From Thermodesulfovibrio sp. (GTDB lineage: Bacteria; Nitrospirota; Thermodesulfovibrionia; Thermodesulfovibrionales; Thermodesulfovibrionaceae), in the NCBI GenBank assembly GCA_025057595.1, contig JANXBK010000007.1:1-60781 (forward strand): a stretch of 60,781 nucleotides of DNA, written 5' to 3'. Below the pieces are notes generated by a model, which saw only the letters and a list, made by a program, of their open reading frames with translations, ran no database searches and had not been told where the DNA came from. Below, in pieces: positions 24,631 through 34,268 of the stretch. The position numbers and the translations under genes are program-made. Within the stretch, counting starts at the first letter, position 1, and each line of letters begins with the position of its first letter.

Positions 24631-24951
24631 AACAATCTCATATGTGCCAATGCTTACCTTTTCAGCAATACCCTCTTTCCACAATATCTCTGTTATCTTA
24701 AGTTTTTCCTCCTTTGACAGTAAAACTGTCAATTTTTCACCAGAAAAGACAAGCTCCTTCCATCTTTTAATTCTTTGATTTGAAACAGTCTTTTCTGTGA
24801 CTATATCAATATATCCAAGAACAACTCCGTAACTCATAATTTTTAAATCAGGTGGAGGATTTTCTACAAGCTCTACATCTTGCTTTAGCTTGCTTAGCTT
24901 TTGCCTAAGTTGATGAATTAATAACTCTTTTAGATGTTTTTCTATATTCAT
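24616..24951 (-). CDS. Conserved-looking small protein, function unknown
   Basis: 111 residues, no signal peptide or membrane helix. N-terminal ~30 are helical and charged (IEKHLKELLIHQLRQKLSKLKQDVELVENPPPDLK). The rest alternates strand and helix (YGVVLGYIDIVTEKTVSNQRIKRWKELVFSGEKLTVLLSKEEKLKITEILWKEG). I do not recognise a family. It overlaps phoU by 15 nt at the convergent 3' ends and is coupled (4-nt ATGA overlap) to the upstream SspB-like gene, so it is a real translated gene of the lgt operon. Confidence 0.55.
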   Translation of the reverse strand: MNIEKHLKELLIHQLRQKLSKLKQDVELVENPPPDLKIMSYGVVLGYIDIVTEKTVSNQRIKRWKELVFSGEKLTVLLSKEEKLKITEILWKEGIAEKVSIGTYEIVLLLP

Positions 24952-25364
24952 TTTTTCTTCTTTAAATCAGTGATATTTATTATTTTTGCCTCTTTAGTAT
25001 TTTTTTCTACTGTTGTTTCCTTTTTAGTATTTTTTAATACCGGAACAGTAAATTGAATTCTTAGATCAGGAGAAAACACAGTAGCGATAAAGTTTACAGG
25101 AATATAGCATCTCTCAGGATTATTATTAAAAATTAATGTAGCAGTTAATACATTATCTTGCCAGTTAAAATTCATTCTCCGATTAAATACTAAAACAAGT
25201 CCTCTTTCTTTTTCTTCTGGAAGAAAGCCTCTTTTACCAATTATTACCGTTTCATCATAATCAACAACTGTAAACACTCTTCCAGCAAGTTCAAGAATTT
25301 CAAAAAATACATGTCTTTTTAACTCATTAAGTCTTGCTATAAGTTCTTCAGAGATTTCTATCAT
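24948..25364 (-). CDS. SspB-like / PilZ-size unknown protein of the lgt operon
   Basis: 138 residues. Helical N-terminus (EISEELIARLNELKRHVFFEILE), a strand-rich middle (LVLVFNRRMNFNWQDNVLTATLIFNNNPERCYIPVNFIATVFSPD) and a Lys/Glu/Thr tail without structure (~105-138). The middle block resembles the substrate-tethering fold of ClpXP adaptor SspB (FNxxF...xxxxVPxxAVxAIYxPE), and a disordered C-terminal tail also fits SspB, but identity is low. No zinc or membrane motifs. Coupled to lgt upstream (4-nt overlap) and to the unknown gene downstream. Confidence 0.45.
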   Translation of the reverse strand: MIEISEELIARLNELKRHVFFEILELAGRVFTVVDYDETVIIGKRGFLPEEKERGLVLVFNRRMNFNWQDNVLTATLIFNNNPERCYIPVNFIATVFSPDLRIQFTVPVLKNTKKETTVEKNTKEAKIINITDLKKKK

Positions 25365-26134
25365 TTTTTACTCCTATAAATTAATAAAACCAAACCACCC
25401 ATTATCATAATACTACACAAAATTTGTCCCATTGTAAAGATTCCAAAAATATAACCAATCTGGGGATCAGGTTCACGGAAAAACTCTACAAAAAAGCGGA
25501 AAGCTCCATAAAAAATAAGAAAGAGGGAGGATACAATACCTGAACGACTGAATTTATCTTTTAGAAACCATAAAATTGCAAAAAGTAAAACTCCCTCAAG
25601 TGCAGCCTCATAAAGTTGAGTTGGATGTCTTGGAAAAGGACCTCCTTCAGGAAAAATCATAGCCCAAGGTACATCTGTTACTCTTCCGTAAAGTTCGCCA
25701 TTAATAAAATTACCAATTCTTCCAAGTCCAATTCCAATTGGTGCGGACACAACAAGCATATCGGTGAGAATGAAAAAGTTAAATTTTTTTATTCTAGTAA
25801 ATAGCCAGGCTGCTAATGTTACTCCGATAAGTCCTCCATGAAAAGACATTCCTCCATGCCATATAGCAAAAATTTCAAGAGGATGCTGAATATAGTAAGT
25901 AAGATTGTAAAATATTACATAACCAAGCCTTGCACCAATAAGAAGGCCTAAAATCAAATAGAAATAGAGATTTTCAAGAAAATCTCTTTCAATTTTTAAT
26001 CCCCTTCTTTTTATCTCTCTTTTTACAATTATATAAGAGCAGAGAAAACCAAAAAGATACATTAAACCATACCAACGGATTGAAAGAGGTCCAATCTTTA
26101 CAATCTCAGGGTTTATATTTGGATAGGGAATCAT
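25361..26134 (-). CDS. lgt: Prolipoprotein diacylglyceryl transferase
   Basis: 257 residues with seven predicted membrane helices. The Lgt signature GRIGNFINGELYGRVT (~136-151) contains the essential Arg/Gly/Asn residues. The HGGMSFHGGLIG loop (~92-103) and LYEAALEG near 172-179 are also conserved. It transfers diacylglycerol from phosphatidylglycerol to the lipobox cysteine of lipoproteins, several of which are encoded here (10444, 37783, 39375). Confidence 0.95.
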   Translation of the reverse strand: MIPYPNINPEIVKIGPLSIRWYGLMYLFGFLCSYIIVKREIKRRGLKIERDFLENLYFYLILGLLIGARLGYVIFYNLTYYIQHPLEIFAIWHGGMSFHGGLIGVTLAAWLFTRIKKFNFFILTDMLVVSAPIGIGLGRIGNFINGELYGRVTDVPWAMIFPEGGPFPRHPTQLYEAALEGVLLFAILWFLKDKFSRSGIVSSLFLIFYGAFRFFVEFFREPDPQIGYIFGIFTMGQILCSIMIMGGLVLLIYRSKK

Positions 26135-26167
26135 GTTTATTTTTTATTTATTTTATCATGAAGAAAT

Positions 26168-26851
26168 TTAAATTTTTTCTCCACTATAAAGGTGAACGCA
26201 GCCAAAATTAAGAGGAAAAGCTTTAATATTTTTAAAACCACAACTTTGTAAAAGCTCTATAAATTCCTCAGGTTTATAAAAACTTCTTATTGATGAACTA
26301 AGATATTCATATGCGGAAGAAACAGAAAATAAAGAGGCAATAAATGGAATAAACTTTAAGTAGAGCAAATAGAGCTTTTTAAAAACTCCTTGAGGCAGAG
26401 AAAACTCAAGAATTATAACACGACCTCCTGGTTTTATAACTCTGTAAATTTCCTCTAAAGCAATCTTAGTTTTGTGCATATTTCTTATACCAAAGGCGCA
26501 TGTGACTGCATCGAAGGATTTATCCTTGAAAGGAAGCTGATAGGCTGAGGCAGAAATGGGGAAGAAACTACGATTTTTTTTCCTTTTTTCAATTTTCCTT
26601 TTACCAAATTTTAGCATCTCAAAACTTATATCAACACCTACAACTTTAATATCTCTTTCAATAAGAGCTAATGCTGAGTCTGCAGTGCCAGTGGCAAGAT
26701 CAAGTATAAATCTTTCAGCATTTTTAGAGGAGATTTTAGCCATTTTTTTTCTCCAGAAAAAATCTTGTCCAAAAGAGAGAAAATGATTGAGAAAATCATA
26801 TCTTTTAACAATTCTGTCAAACATTGATTTTATTGTTTTCTCCTCTTTCAT
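26168..26851 (-). CDS. menG: Demethylmenaquinone methyltransferase (UbiE/MenG family)
   Basis: 227 residues. Family signatures: MFDRIVKRYDFLNHFLSFGQDFFWRKKM (10-37), SAM-binding LDLATGTADSALALIERDIKVVGVDIS (~50-75), and DAVTCAFGIRNMHKTKIALEEIYRVIKPGG (~109-138). Methylates demethylmenaquinol to menaquinol, the likely quinone of this anaerobe. It overlaps the phoR start by 4 nt and follows phoB-phoR in the same direction. Confidence 0.9.
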   Translation of the reverse strand: MKEEKTIKSMFDRIVKRYDFLNHFLSFGQDFFWRKKMAKISSKNAERFILDLATGTADSALALIERDIKVVGVDISFEMLKFGKRKIEKRKKNRSFFPISASAYQLPFKDKSFDAVTCAFGIRNMHKTKIALEEIYRVIKPGGRVIILEFSLPQGVFKKLYLLYLKFIPFIASLFSVSSAYEYLSSSIRSFYKPEEFIELLQSCGFKNIKAFPLNFGCVHLYSGEKI

Positions 26852-28011
26852 TCGGAGGGTATCATTATTTTTACTTTTGTTCCAACTCCAACTTCACTCT
26901 CAATTTTTAGCTGCCAACCATGTGCTGAAACAAGATGTTTTACTATGGCAAGTCCAAGCCCTGTTCCTCCTAATAGTCTTGAGCGAGCTTTATCAACTCT
27001 GTAAAATCTCTCACCGATTCGATGAAGATGTTCTTTAGGAATGCCTATACCTGTATCTTCAACTGAAATGATACCTTTACTGTCTTCCTTATAAAATCGT
27101 ACTGTAACTCCACCTTTTTCTGTAAATTTTATCGCATTATCAATAAGATTTATAAGAATTTGTAAGAATTTTTCTCTGTCAGCAGATATTACTGTATGTG
27201 GAGGAATATCCTTTTTAAGGTAGACTCCTTTTTTTTGTGCTTTATCACTGAATATTTGAAAAACTGAATCTACCATGCTTTCAAGGAAAAGTTTTTCCTT
27301 TTCAATTTTTATCTCTCCGTACTCAATTTTGGAAAGTGTGAGAAGATCTTCTATAAGAGCATTAAGTCTGTCAGTCTGATTTTTAATAATCTCAATGAAT
27401 TTTCTTAAGTTTTCCCTGTCCTCAATAGCTCCCTCAAGAAGTGTTTCTGTATAACTTTTGATAGTTGTTACAGGAGTCTTGAGCTCATGGGAGATATTTG
27501 CAATAAATTCTGTTCTAAGGTTCTCAAGTTGCTTTAGGCGAGTTATGTCTTGTAGTAGTAGAATAAAAAAGGAGATTTTGCCGACAGAATCAAGTATAGG
27601 TATAGCCTTTGCAAGAATAGTGATATTATATCCTAATTTTTTTATTATAACCTCATCTTTAACCTCTTGCTTTGTTTCAATACACTTACGCAGAAGATTT
27701 ATCAGGTCAATATTTCTTATTACTTCAATAAATCGTTTCCCTTCTGGCGGATCATCAAGTTTCATTATGTCTTTAAAACTCTTGTTTGCAAAAGACACAT
27801 AGCCTTTGTTGTCAACTATGAGCAGTCCATCTGTAATTGATTTTATTATTGTTTCAAAATGTTCTAAACTGTCCTGTTGGTATCTGTCATTGATTTTTCT
27901 TTGAATTTTTGTAATCTCTTTACTAGATATTTTTGACAGTTGATAGATTCTTATAAGAAGAAAAGATACTACCACAATAAGAAAAATTGAGATAAAAATC
28001 CAAACTTCCAT
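26848..28011 (-). CDS. phoR: PhoR-type sensor histidine kinase
   Basis: 387 residues. One N-terminal membrane helix (3-21) with essentially no periplasmic domain, a PAS domain (~50-155), HisKA with His175 in ISHELKTPVTTI, and HATPase with N-box LINLIDNAIKFTE and G boxes DTGIGIP, GTGLGLAI. The PAS-HisKA-HATPase order with a minimal sensor is the PhoR type, which reads phosphate through PstB/PhoU rather than directly. It is 1 nt downstream of the regulator gene, and pst/phoU lie 2 kb away. Confidence 0.88.
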   Translation of the reverse strand: MEVWIFISIFLIVVVSFLLIRIYQLSKISSKEITKIQRKINDRYQQDSLEHFETIIKSITDGLLIVDNKGYVSFANKSFKDIMKLDDPPEGKRFIEVIRNIDLINLLRKCIETKQEVKDEVIIKKLGYNITILAKAIPILDSVGKISFFILLLQDITRLKQLENLRTEFIANISHELKTPVTTIKSYTETLLEGAIEDRENLRKFIEIIKNQTDRLNALIEDLLTLSKIEYGEIKIEKEKLFLESMVDSVFQIFSDKAQKKGVYLKKDIPPHTVISADREKFLQILINLIDNAIKFTEKGGVTVRFYKEDSKGIISVEDTGIGIPKEHLHRIGERFYRVDKARSRLLGGTGLGLAIVKHLVSAHGWQLKIESEVGVGTKVKIMIPSE

Positions 28012-28012
28012 G

Positions 28013-28699
28013 CTAGCTCTCTATGTAGTAACCTACACCTCTTAGAGTTTTTATATATTTAGGATTTTCTGGATCATCCTCAATCTTGATCCTTAGTCTT
28101 CTTATATGAACATCGACCGTTCTTGGGTCCACATAAATATCTTGTCCCCAAATAGCATCAAGCAAGTAATCTCTATTAAAAATCTTATTAGGTCTTTCAG
28201 CAAGAAAAACTAATAGTTTAAACTCTGTAGCAGAAAGCTTTATAGGTTGTCCTTTTACTGTAACGGTGTGTCTTTCTTTATCTATCAGGAGTTCTCTTAT
28301 TTTTATAATCTGTTCTGGAGTCTCACTCTTAGTTCTTCTTAAAACAGCTTTTACTCTTGCCACAAGTTCTCTCACGCTAAAGGGTTTAGTAATATAATCA
28401 TCGGCTCCTATCTCAAGTCCTAAAACTCTGTCAATTTCCTCAGTCTTTGCAGTAACCATAATTATCCCTGTTTTATTTAACTTTGGATTATTTCTTATGA
28501 TTTTGCAAATATCAAGTCCATCAATCTTAGGTAACATTAAATCAAGTATAACTAAGTCATAACTGTTTTTTCTTATTTTCTCTAAGGCTTCTTCTCCGTC
28601 AAAAGCTATTGAAACATCAAAATTTTCTTTTCGTAAATTATAGGCAATTATTTCTGCAATTTCTTTTTCATCCTCAACTATTAATATTTTTTTATTCAT
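28013..28699 (-). CDS. phoB: PhoB-type OmpR-family response regulator
   Basis: 228 residues. Receiver domain: acidic pocket EDE at 9-11, Asp53 in LVILDLMLP, Thr-Ala at the switch and Lys in DYITKPF. Winged-helix domain ~130-226 with PRTVDVHIRRLRIKIEDDPENPKYIKTLRGVGYYIE, the OmpR/PhoB recognition-helix block. Very close in style to PhoB/PhoP. It should bind 11-bp direct repeats, and such arrays occur at 15445-15526 and 20049-20088. I see no clear array in its own upstream gap (28700-28754). Confidence 0.9.
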   Translation of the reverse strand: MNKKILIVEDEKEIAEIIAYNLRKENFDVSIAFDGEEALEKIRKNSYDLVILDLMLPKIDGLDICKIIRNNPKLNKTGIIMVTAKTEEIDRVLGLEIGADDYITKPFSVRELVARVKAVLRRTKSETPEQIIKIRELLIDKERHTVTVKGQPIKLSATEFKLLVFLAERPNKIFNRDYLLDAIWGQDIYVDPRTVDVHIRRLRIKIEDDPENPKYIKTLRGVGYYIES

Positions 28700-28754
28700 G
28701 GTTTAATTAATTTATTAATATTATAATTGAAAATAATTTTTGTATGATATAATT

Positions 28755-30716
<1,962 letters not shown>

Positions 30717-30728
30717 TTAACAGAGTTT

Positions 30729-32225
30729 TTAACCGAGAAATCTTCTTAGATGAGCAGCCTCTACTATTATATCAGTAAGGGATTTTTTCATCCCATCTTT
30801 AATAATCTTAATAATCTGAGAGGTTATCTCTCTATGATTTAAATTTGGCTCATAAGATATATTTAAAGAGTTTATAAGCTCTATTGAGTTTAAGATAGCA
30901 TCTTTTGCATTCTTAGGTATAATATCAAGACACTTTGGGTTAAAATACTGCATTGCTACTGATAAGTCATGCTCAATGTTTCTGTAGATCTCTTTAATTC
31001 CGATTATGTCATCCTTTTTTAAAGCATTAAGTCCTATTAACTCTGGAGGAAGTCCTATCGAGTAACAGGAACAACAAAAAGCTATAACTCTAGGAAGTCT
31101 TACTTTACCAATACTCCTTGAGTATCCAAAAAGTCCAACATGTAGTTTTCTCATTCTTCTTTTAGGAACAAAATTAGATACCTCGTTGATTAGTGGAGCT
31201 ATAATTTCTACGACTCTTCTGTATTCTTGAGATGATTTTTCAATCATTAACAAAGCAAATTTTTCATCAAACTCCTTTAGAGGATATCTTGTAAAGTTTT
31301 TTAGCTTTCTTATTCCTTCAATTACATCTTCAACAGGGTTGTCAAATTTAAAAGCAGACTGTACAGTAAAAGTTTCTACTGATGGATACTCAATCAAAAC
31401 TTTATCAACTGTATATGGAGTTAAATTACCTCTGAAGGGAGGACATCCAGCTCCAAGAATAGGATAGATTTCTATATCTTTGTATTTAGATAGATTCTGA
31501 AGTTTTTTAAGAGCTACCTTGTTTGCAAGAATAGCACTTATTAAACCATAATTCATAGCTGGATCAGAACGAGCAAGAAAAACTCTCTGATAGATAAAAT
31601 TCTTATCTTTTATATACTCTAACACCACTTCATCACATCTAAGCATTGTATGTATATCTTCAAAAAGTGGAATTACATTTATGGTTTCAGGTAGAAAGCT
31701 TCCGATCCACTCAGCAAGTGTGATATCACCATTAAATATAACTCTATGTTGTCTGTCAATAAGAAAATTTTTATAAAAATAGTAAATTCTATTTAACTCT
31801 GCAGCAGATGTTGTAAGAGGAAGAATCACCTCAAAAACAGGAGAAAAGTTTTCATCTCCATAAAAAATCTTGGCCACATCCATAGACCGAGGAATACTTT
31901 CAAGAGTTTCTAAAAGAATTTTTGCCTCATCTTTTTCAACAGTAGGATTTGGAACCCTTAAAGTTAAAAATACGTCTCTACCTAATCTTTTTTGTTTGAA
32001 AAAGTAAGGATATTTTGTAAGCAGTTTTTTTACAACATAGTTGTCAACCTCTTTACCTTCGCTGTCCCACATCTGCTCACAGCATCCAAGATGAGAAAAA
32101 GCATAGTAAGCCTCTTGAATCTCATCCTCTCCAGACATATCTGATGTTTCAGCAAAAAAGGGGATAGAGACATTATCAGGATGCTGCGTCGACATCACTC
32201 TTGGTATTTTTCTCTTTGCCTGCAT
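30729..32225 (-). CDS. ppcA: Phosphoenolpyruvate carboxylase, archaeal type
   Basis: 498 residues, about half the size of the common bacterial Ppc. N-terminal RVMSTQHPDN with the sequence following (IPFFAETSDMSGEDEIQEAYYAF) is the archaeal-type PEPC signature. ILGAGCPPFRGNLTPYTV and TVQSAFKFD contain the PEP-binding glycine/arginine residues; a further family block is RVVEIIAPLINEVSNFVPKRRMRKLHVGLFGYSRS. Carboxylates PEP to oxaloacetate, feeding the TCA/rTCA branch. This class is sporadic in Bacteria, suggesting old transfer from Archaea or clostridia; base composition is like its neighbours. Confidence 0.93.
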   Translation of the reverse strand: MQAKRKIPRVMSTQHPDNVSIPFFAETSDMSGEDEIQEAYYAFSHLGCCEQMWDSEGKEVDNYVVKKLLTKYPYFFKQKRLGRDVFLTLRVPNPTVEKDEAKILLETLESIPRSMDVAKIFYGDENFSPVFEVILPLTTSAAELNRIYYFYKNFLIDRQHRVIFNGDITLAEWIGSFLPETINVIPLFEDIHTMLRCDEVVLEYIKDKNFIYQRVFLARSDPAMNYGLISAILANKVALKKLQNLSKYKDIEIYPILGAGCPPFRGNLTPYTVDKVLIEYPSVETFTVQSAFKFDNPVEDVIEGIRKLKNFTRYPLKEFDEKFALLMIEKSSQEYRRVVEIIAPLINEVSNFVPKRRMRKLHVGLFGYSRSIGKVRLPRVIAFCCSCYSIGLPPELIGLNALKKDDIIGIKEIYRNIEHDLSVAMQYFNPKCLDIIPKNAKDAILNSIELINSLNISYEPNLNHREITSQIIKIIKDGMKKSLTDIIVEAAHLRRFLG

Positions 32226-32229
32226 CTCT

Positions 32230-34146
32230 TTATTGTATTATTTTAAAAAATAAAGCTGCCAAAGGAGGAAGGGTAATTTCTATACTAAATGCTCTACCAT
32301 GAAAAGGATACTTCTCTGCCCAGACACCTCCAGAGTTCCCGTATCCGCCTCCTCCGTATATATTTGCATCACTATTTAAGAGTTCTTTCCAGTAGCCTGC
32401 TTGTGGTACTCCAACTCTATAATTATGTCTTATAACAGGAGTGCAATTAAACACAACTAGTATTATATCATTTTGATTTCTTCCTTTTCTTATAAAACTA
32501 AACACACTCTGCTCGATATCGCTGAAATCAATCCATTCAAAGCCTGCTGGATCAAAATCGAGCTCATAAAGCGCTGGTTCTGTTCTGTAAAGATTATTTA
32601 AATCTTTTACCCATCTTTGGACTCCTTGATGAGCTGGATACTGAAGTAAATGCCAGTGAAGACTTTCTTCATGATACCACTCATTCCATTGAGCAAATTC
32701 ATTACCCATAAAGAGAAGTTTTTTTCCTGGATGAGCATACATGTAGGCATAAAGAAGTCTTAAATTTGCAAACTTCTGCCAGTAATCCCCTGGCATCTTA
32801 TTTATAAGAGATCCCTTACCATAGACAACTTCATCATGAGAAAGGGGTAAAACGAAGTTTTCAGAGAAAGCATACCATATACTGAAAGTTATTTGATTAT
32901 GGTGATATTTTCTATAAATTGGATCTTTTGAAAAATAATGTAATGTATCATGCATCCATCCCATATTCCATTTCATACCAAAACCAAGCCCACCAATATA
33001 TGCAGGTCTTGACACCATAGGCCAGGCAGTTGACTCCTCAGCTATTGTTTGAGTATCAGGAAATTTCTCATATACGACTTCATTTAGTCTTCTTAAGAAA
33101 TCTATTGCCTCAAGATTTTCTTTACCTCCATATTTATTTGGTATCCATTCTCCAGGAGCTCTTCCATAGTCAAGATAAAGCATTGATGCGACTGCATCAA
33201 CCCGTAAGGCATCAATATGATACTTATCAAGCCAGAAAATAGCAGAACTTATAAGAAAGTTTTTAACTTCATTTCTACCATAGTTAAATATATAACTGTG
33301 CCAATGGGGATGATAACCTTTTTTAGGATCTTGATGCTCATAGAGATAAGTACCATCAAAAAAGCAAAGTCCATGTCCATCATCTGGAAAGTGGGATGGA
33401 ACCCAGTCAAGAATAACTCCGATACCATTTTGATGAAGCACATCAACAAGATACATGAAATCCTGTGGAGTTCCATATCTTGAGGTTGGTGCAAAATATC
33501 CAATTACTTGATATCCCCATGAGCCATAAAAAGGATGCTCCATTATAGGTAAAAACTCTACATGAGTGAACCCCATGTCTTTTACATATCTTGGAAGCCA
33601 TTCAGCCATCTCTCTGTAGGAAAGAAATCTGTTACCCTGTTCTGGAACTCTTCTCCATGAACCAAGATGGACTTCATATATTGAGATTGGAGAGTTTAGA
33701 CAGTTAAATCTATGTCTGTTTTTCATCCACTCATTATCATTCCAGCTGTACTCTAAACTCCATACAATCGAAGCTGTACCAGGTGGAGTCTCCCAAAGGA
33801 AAGCATAAGGATCACCTTTTTCCAATTGATAACCAAACTTTGATATTATGTAGTATTTGTATTTACTTCCTTTTTCAACTCCTGGAATAAAGCCTTCCCA
33901 TATTCCTGAGCCATCCCATCTTAAGGCAAGAGGATGAGAATATTTATTCCAATTGTTAAAATCTCCAATAACGTATACTTCTTGAGCATTTGGTGCCCAT
34001 AAAGCAAAGTATGTTCCTGTGATACCGTCTACTTCTAAGATGTGAGCCCCTAGTTTTTCATAAGCAGTGAAATGATTTCCCTCTTTAAAGAGATAAATGT
34101 CAAAATCCGTAAAGAGAGAGATATCATAAATAACTTTACTGTTCAT
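32230..34146 (-). CDS. glgB: 1,4-alpha-glucan (glycogen) branching enzyme
   Basis: 638 residues. N-terminal CBM48 (~20-125: [23 protein letters not shown]), GH13_9 barrel with conserved regions [26 protein letters not shown] (nucleophile Asp), [10 protein letters not shown] (acid/base Glu) and [13 protein letters not shown] (transition-state Asp). C-terminal all-beta domain to the end. Creates alpha-1,6 branches in glycogen. It is 4 nt upstream of ppcA, so storage-polymer and C3/C4 genes share a transcript. Confidence 0.96.
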   Translation of the reverse strand: MNSKVIYDISLFTDFDIYLFKEGNHFTAYEKLGAHILEVDGITGTYFALWAPNAQEVYVIGDFNNWNKYSHPLALRWDGSGIWEGFIPGVEKGSKYKYYIISKFGYQLEKGDPYAFLWETPPGTASIVWSLEYSWNDNEWMKNRHRFNCLNSPISIYEVHLGSWRRVPEQGNRFLSYREMAEWLPRYVKDMGFTHVEFLPIMEHPFYGSWGYQVIGYFAPTSRYGTPQDFMYLVDVLHQNGIGVILDWVPSHFPDDGHGLCFFDGTYLYEHQDPKKGYHPHWHSYIFNYGRNEVKNFLISSAIFWLDKYHIDALRVDAVASMLYLDYGRAPGEWIPNKYGGKENLEAIDFLRRLNEVVYEKFPDTQTIAEESTAWPMVSRPAYIGGLGFGMKWNMGWMHDTLHYFSKDPIYRKYHHNQITFSIWYAFSENFVLPLSHDEVVYGKGSLINKMPGDYWQKFANLRLLYAYMYAHPGKKLLFMGNEFAQWNEWYHEESLHWHLLQYPAHQGVQRWVKDLNNLYRTEPALYELDFDPAGFEWIDFSDIEQSVFSFIRKGRNQNDIILVVFNCTPVIRHNYRVGVPQAGYWKELLNSDANIYGGGGYGNSGGVWAEKYPFHGRAFSIEITLPPLAALFFKIIQ

Positions 34147-34206
34147 TTTATTTTAAAGCCTATTATCATTATATCAGAAGGAATTTAAAATTAATTAAAA
34201 AATTTC

Positions 34207-34236
34207 TTGACTTTTATTTTTCTTAATATGTTAGAT
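34207..34236 (+). promoter_or_regulatory. Sigma-70-type promoter of the FBPA/P-SorC fusion gene
   Basis: TTGACT (34207-34212) and TTAGAT (34231-34236) with 18-bp spacing, in the 122-bp divergent gap between glgB and the fusion gene. A ~25-nt leader with GGGAGGGAG ribosome site follows. TATGTT (34227-34232) is an alternative -10 with short spacing. I see no obvious operator palindrome. Confidence 0.5.
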
Positions 34237-34268
34237 TTTTTCTAAATTTTTATTCGCGGGAGGGAGAA

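Noticed and set aside
28700-28754. PhoB-type repeats upstream of phoB (autoregulation)
   Set aside because: Only scattered TTAAT words with no consistent 11-bp phase, unlike the arrays at 15445-15526 and 20049-20088.
34147-34268. Riboswitch or leader RNA before the FBPA/P fusion gene
   Set aside because: The putative leader is only ~25 nt after the mapped-by-eye promoter and has no stable stem.
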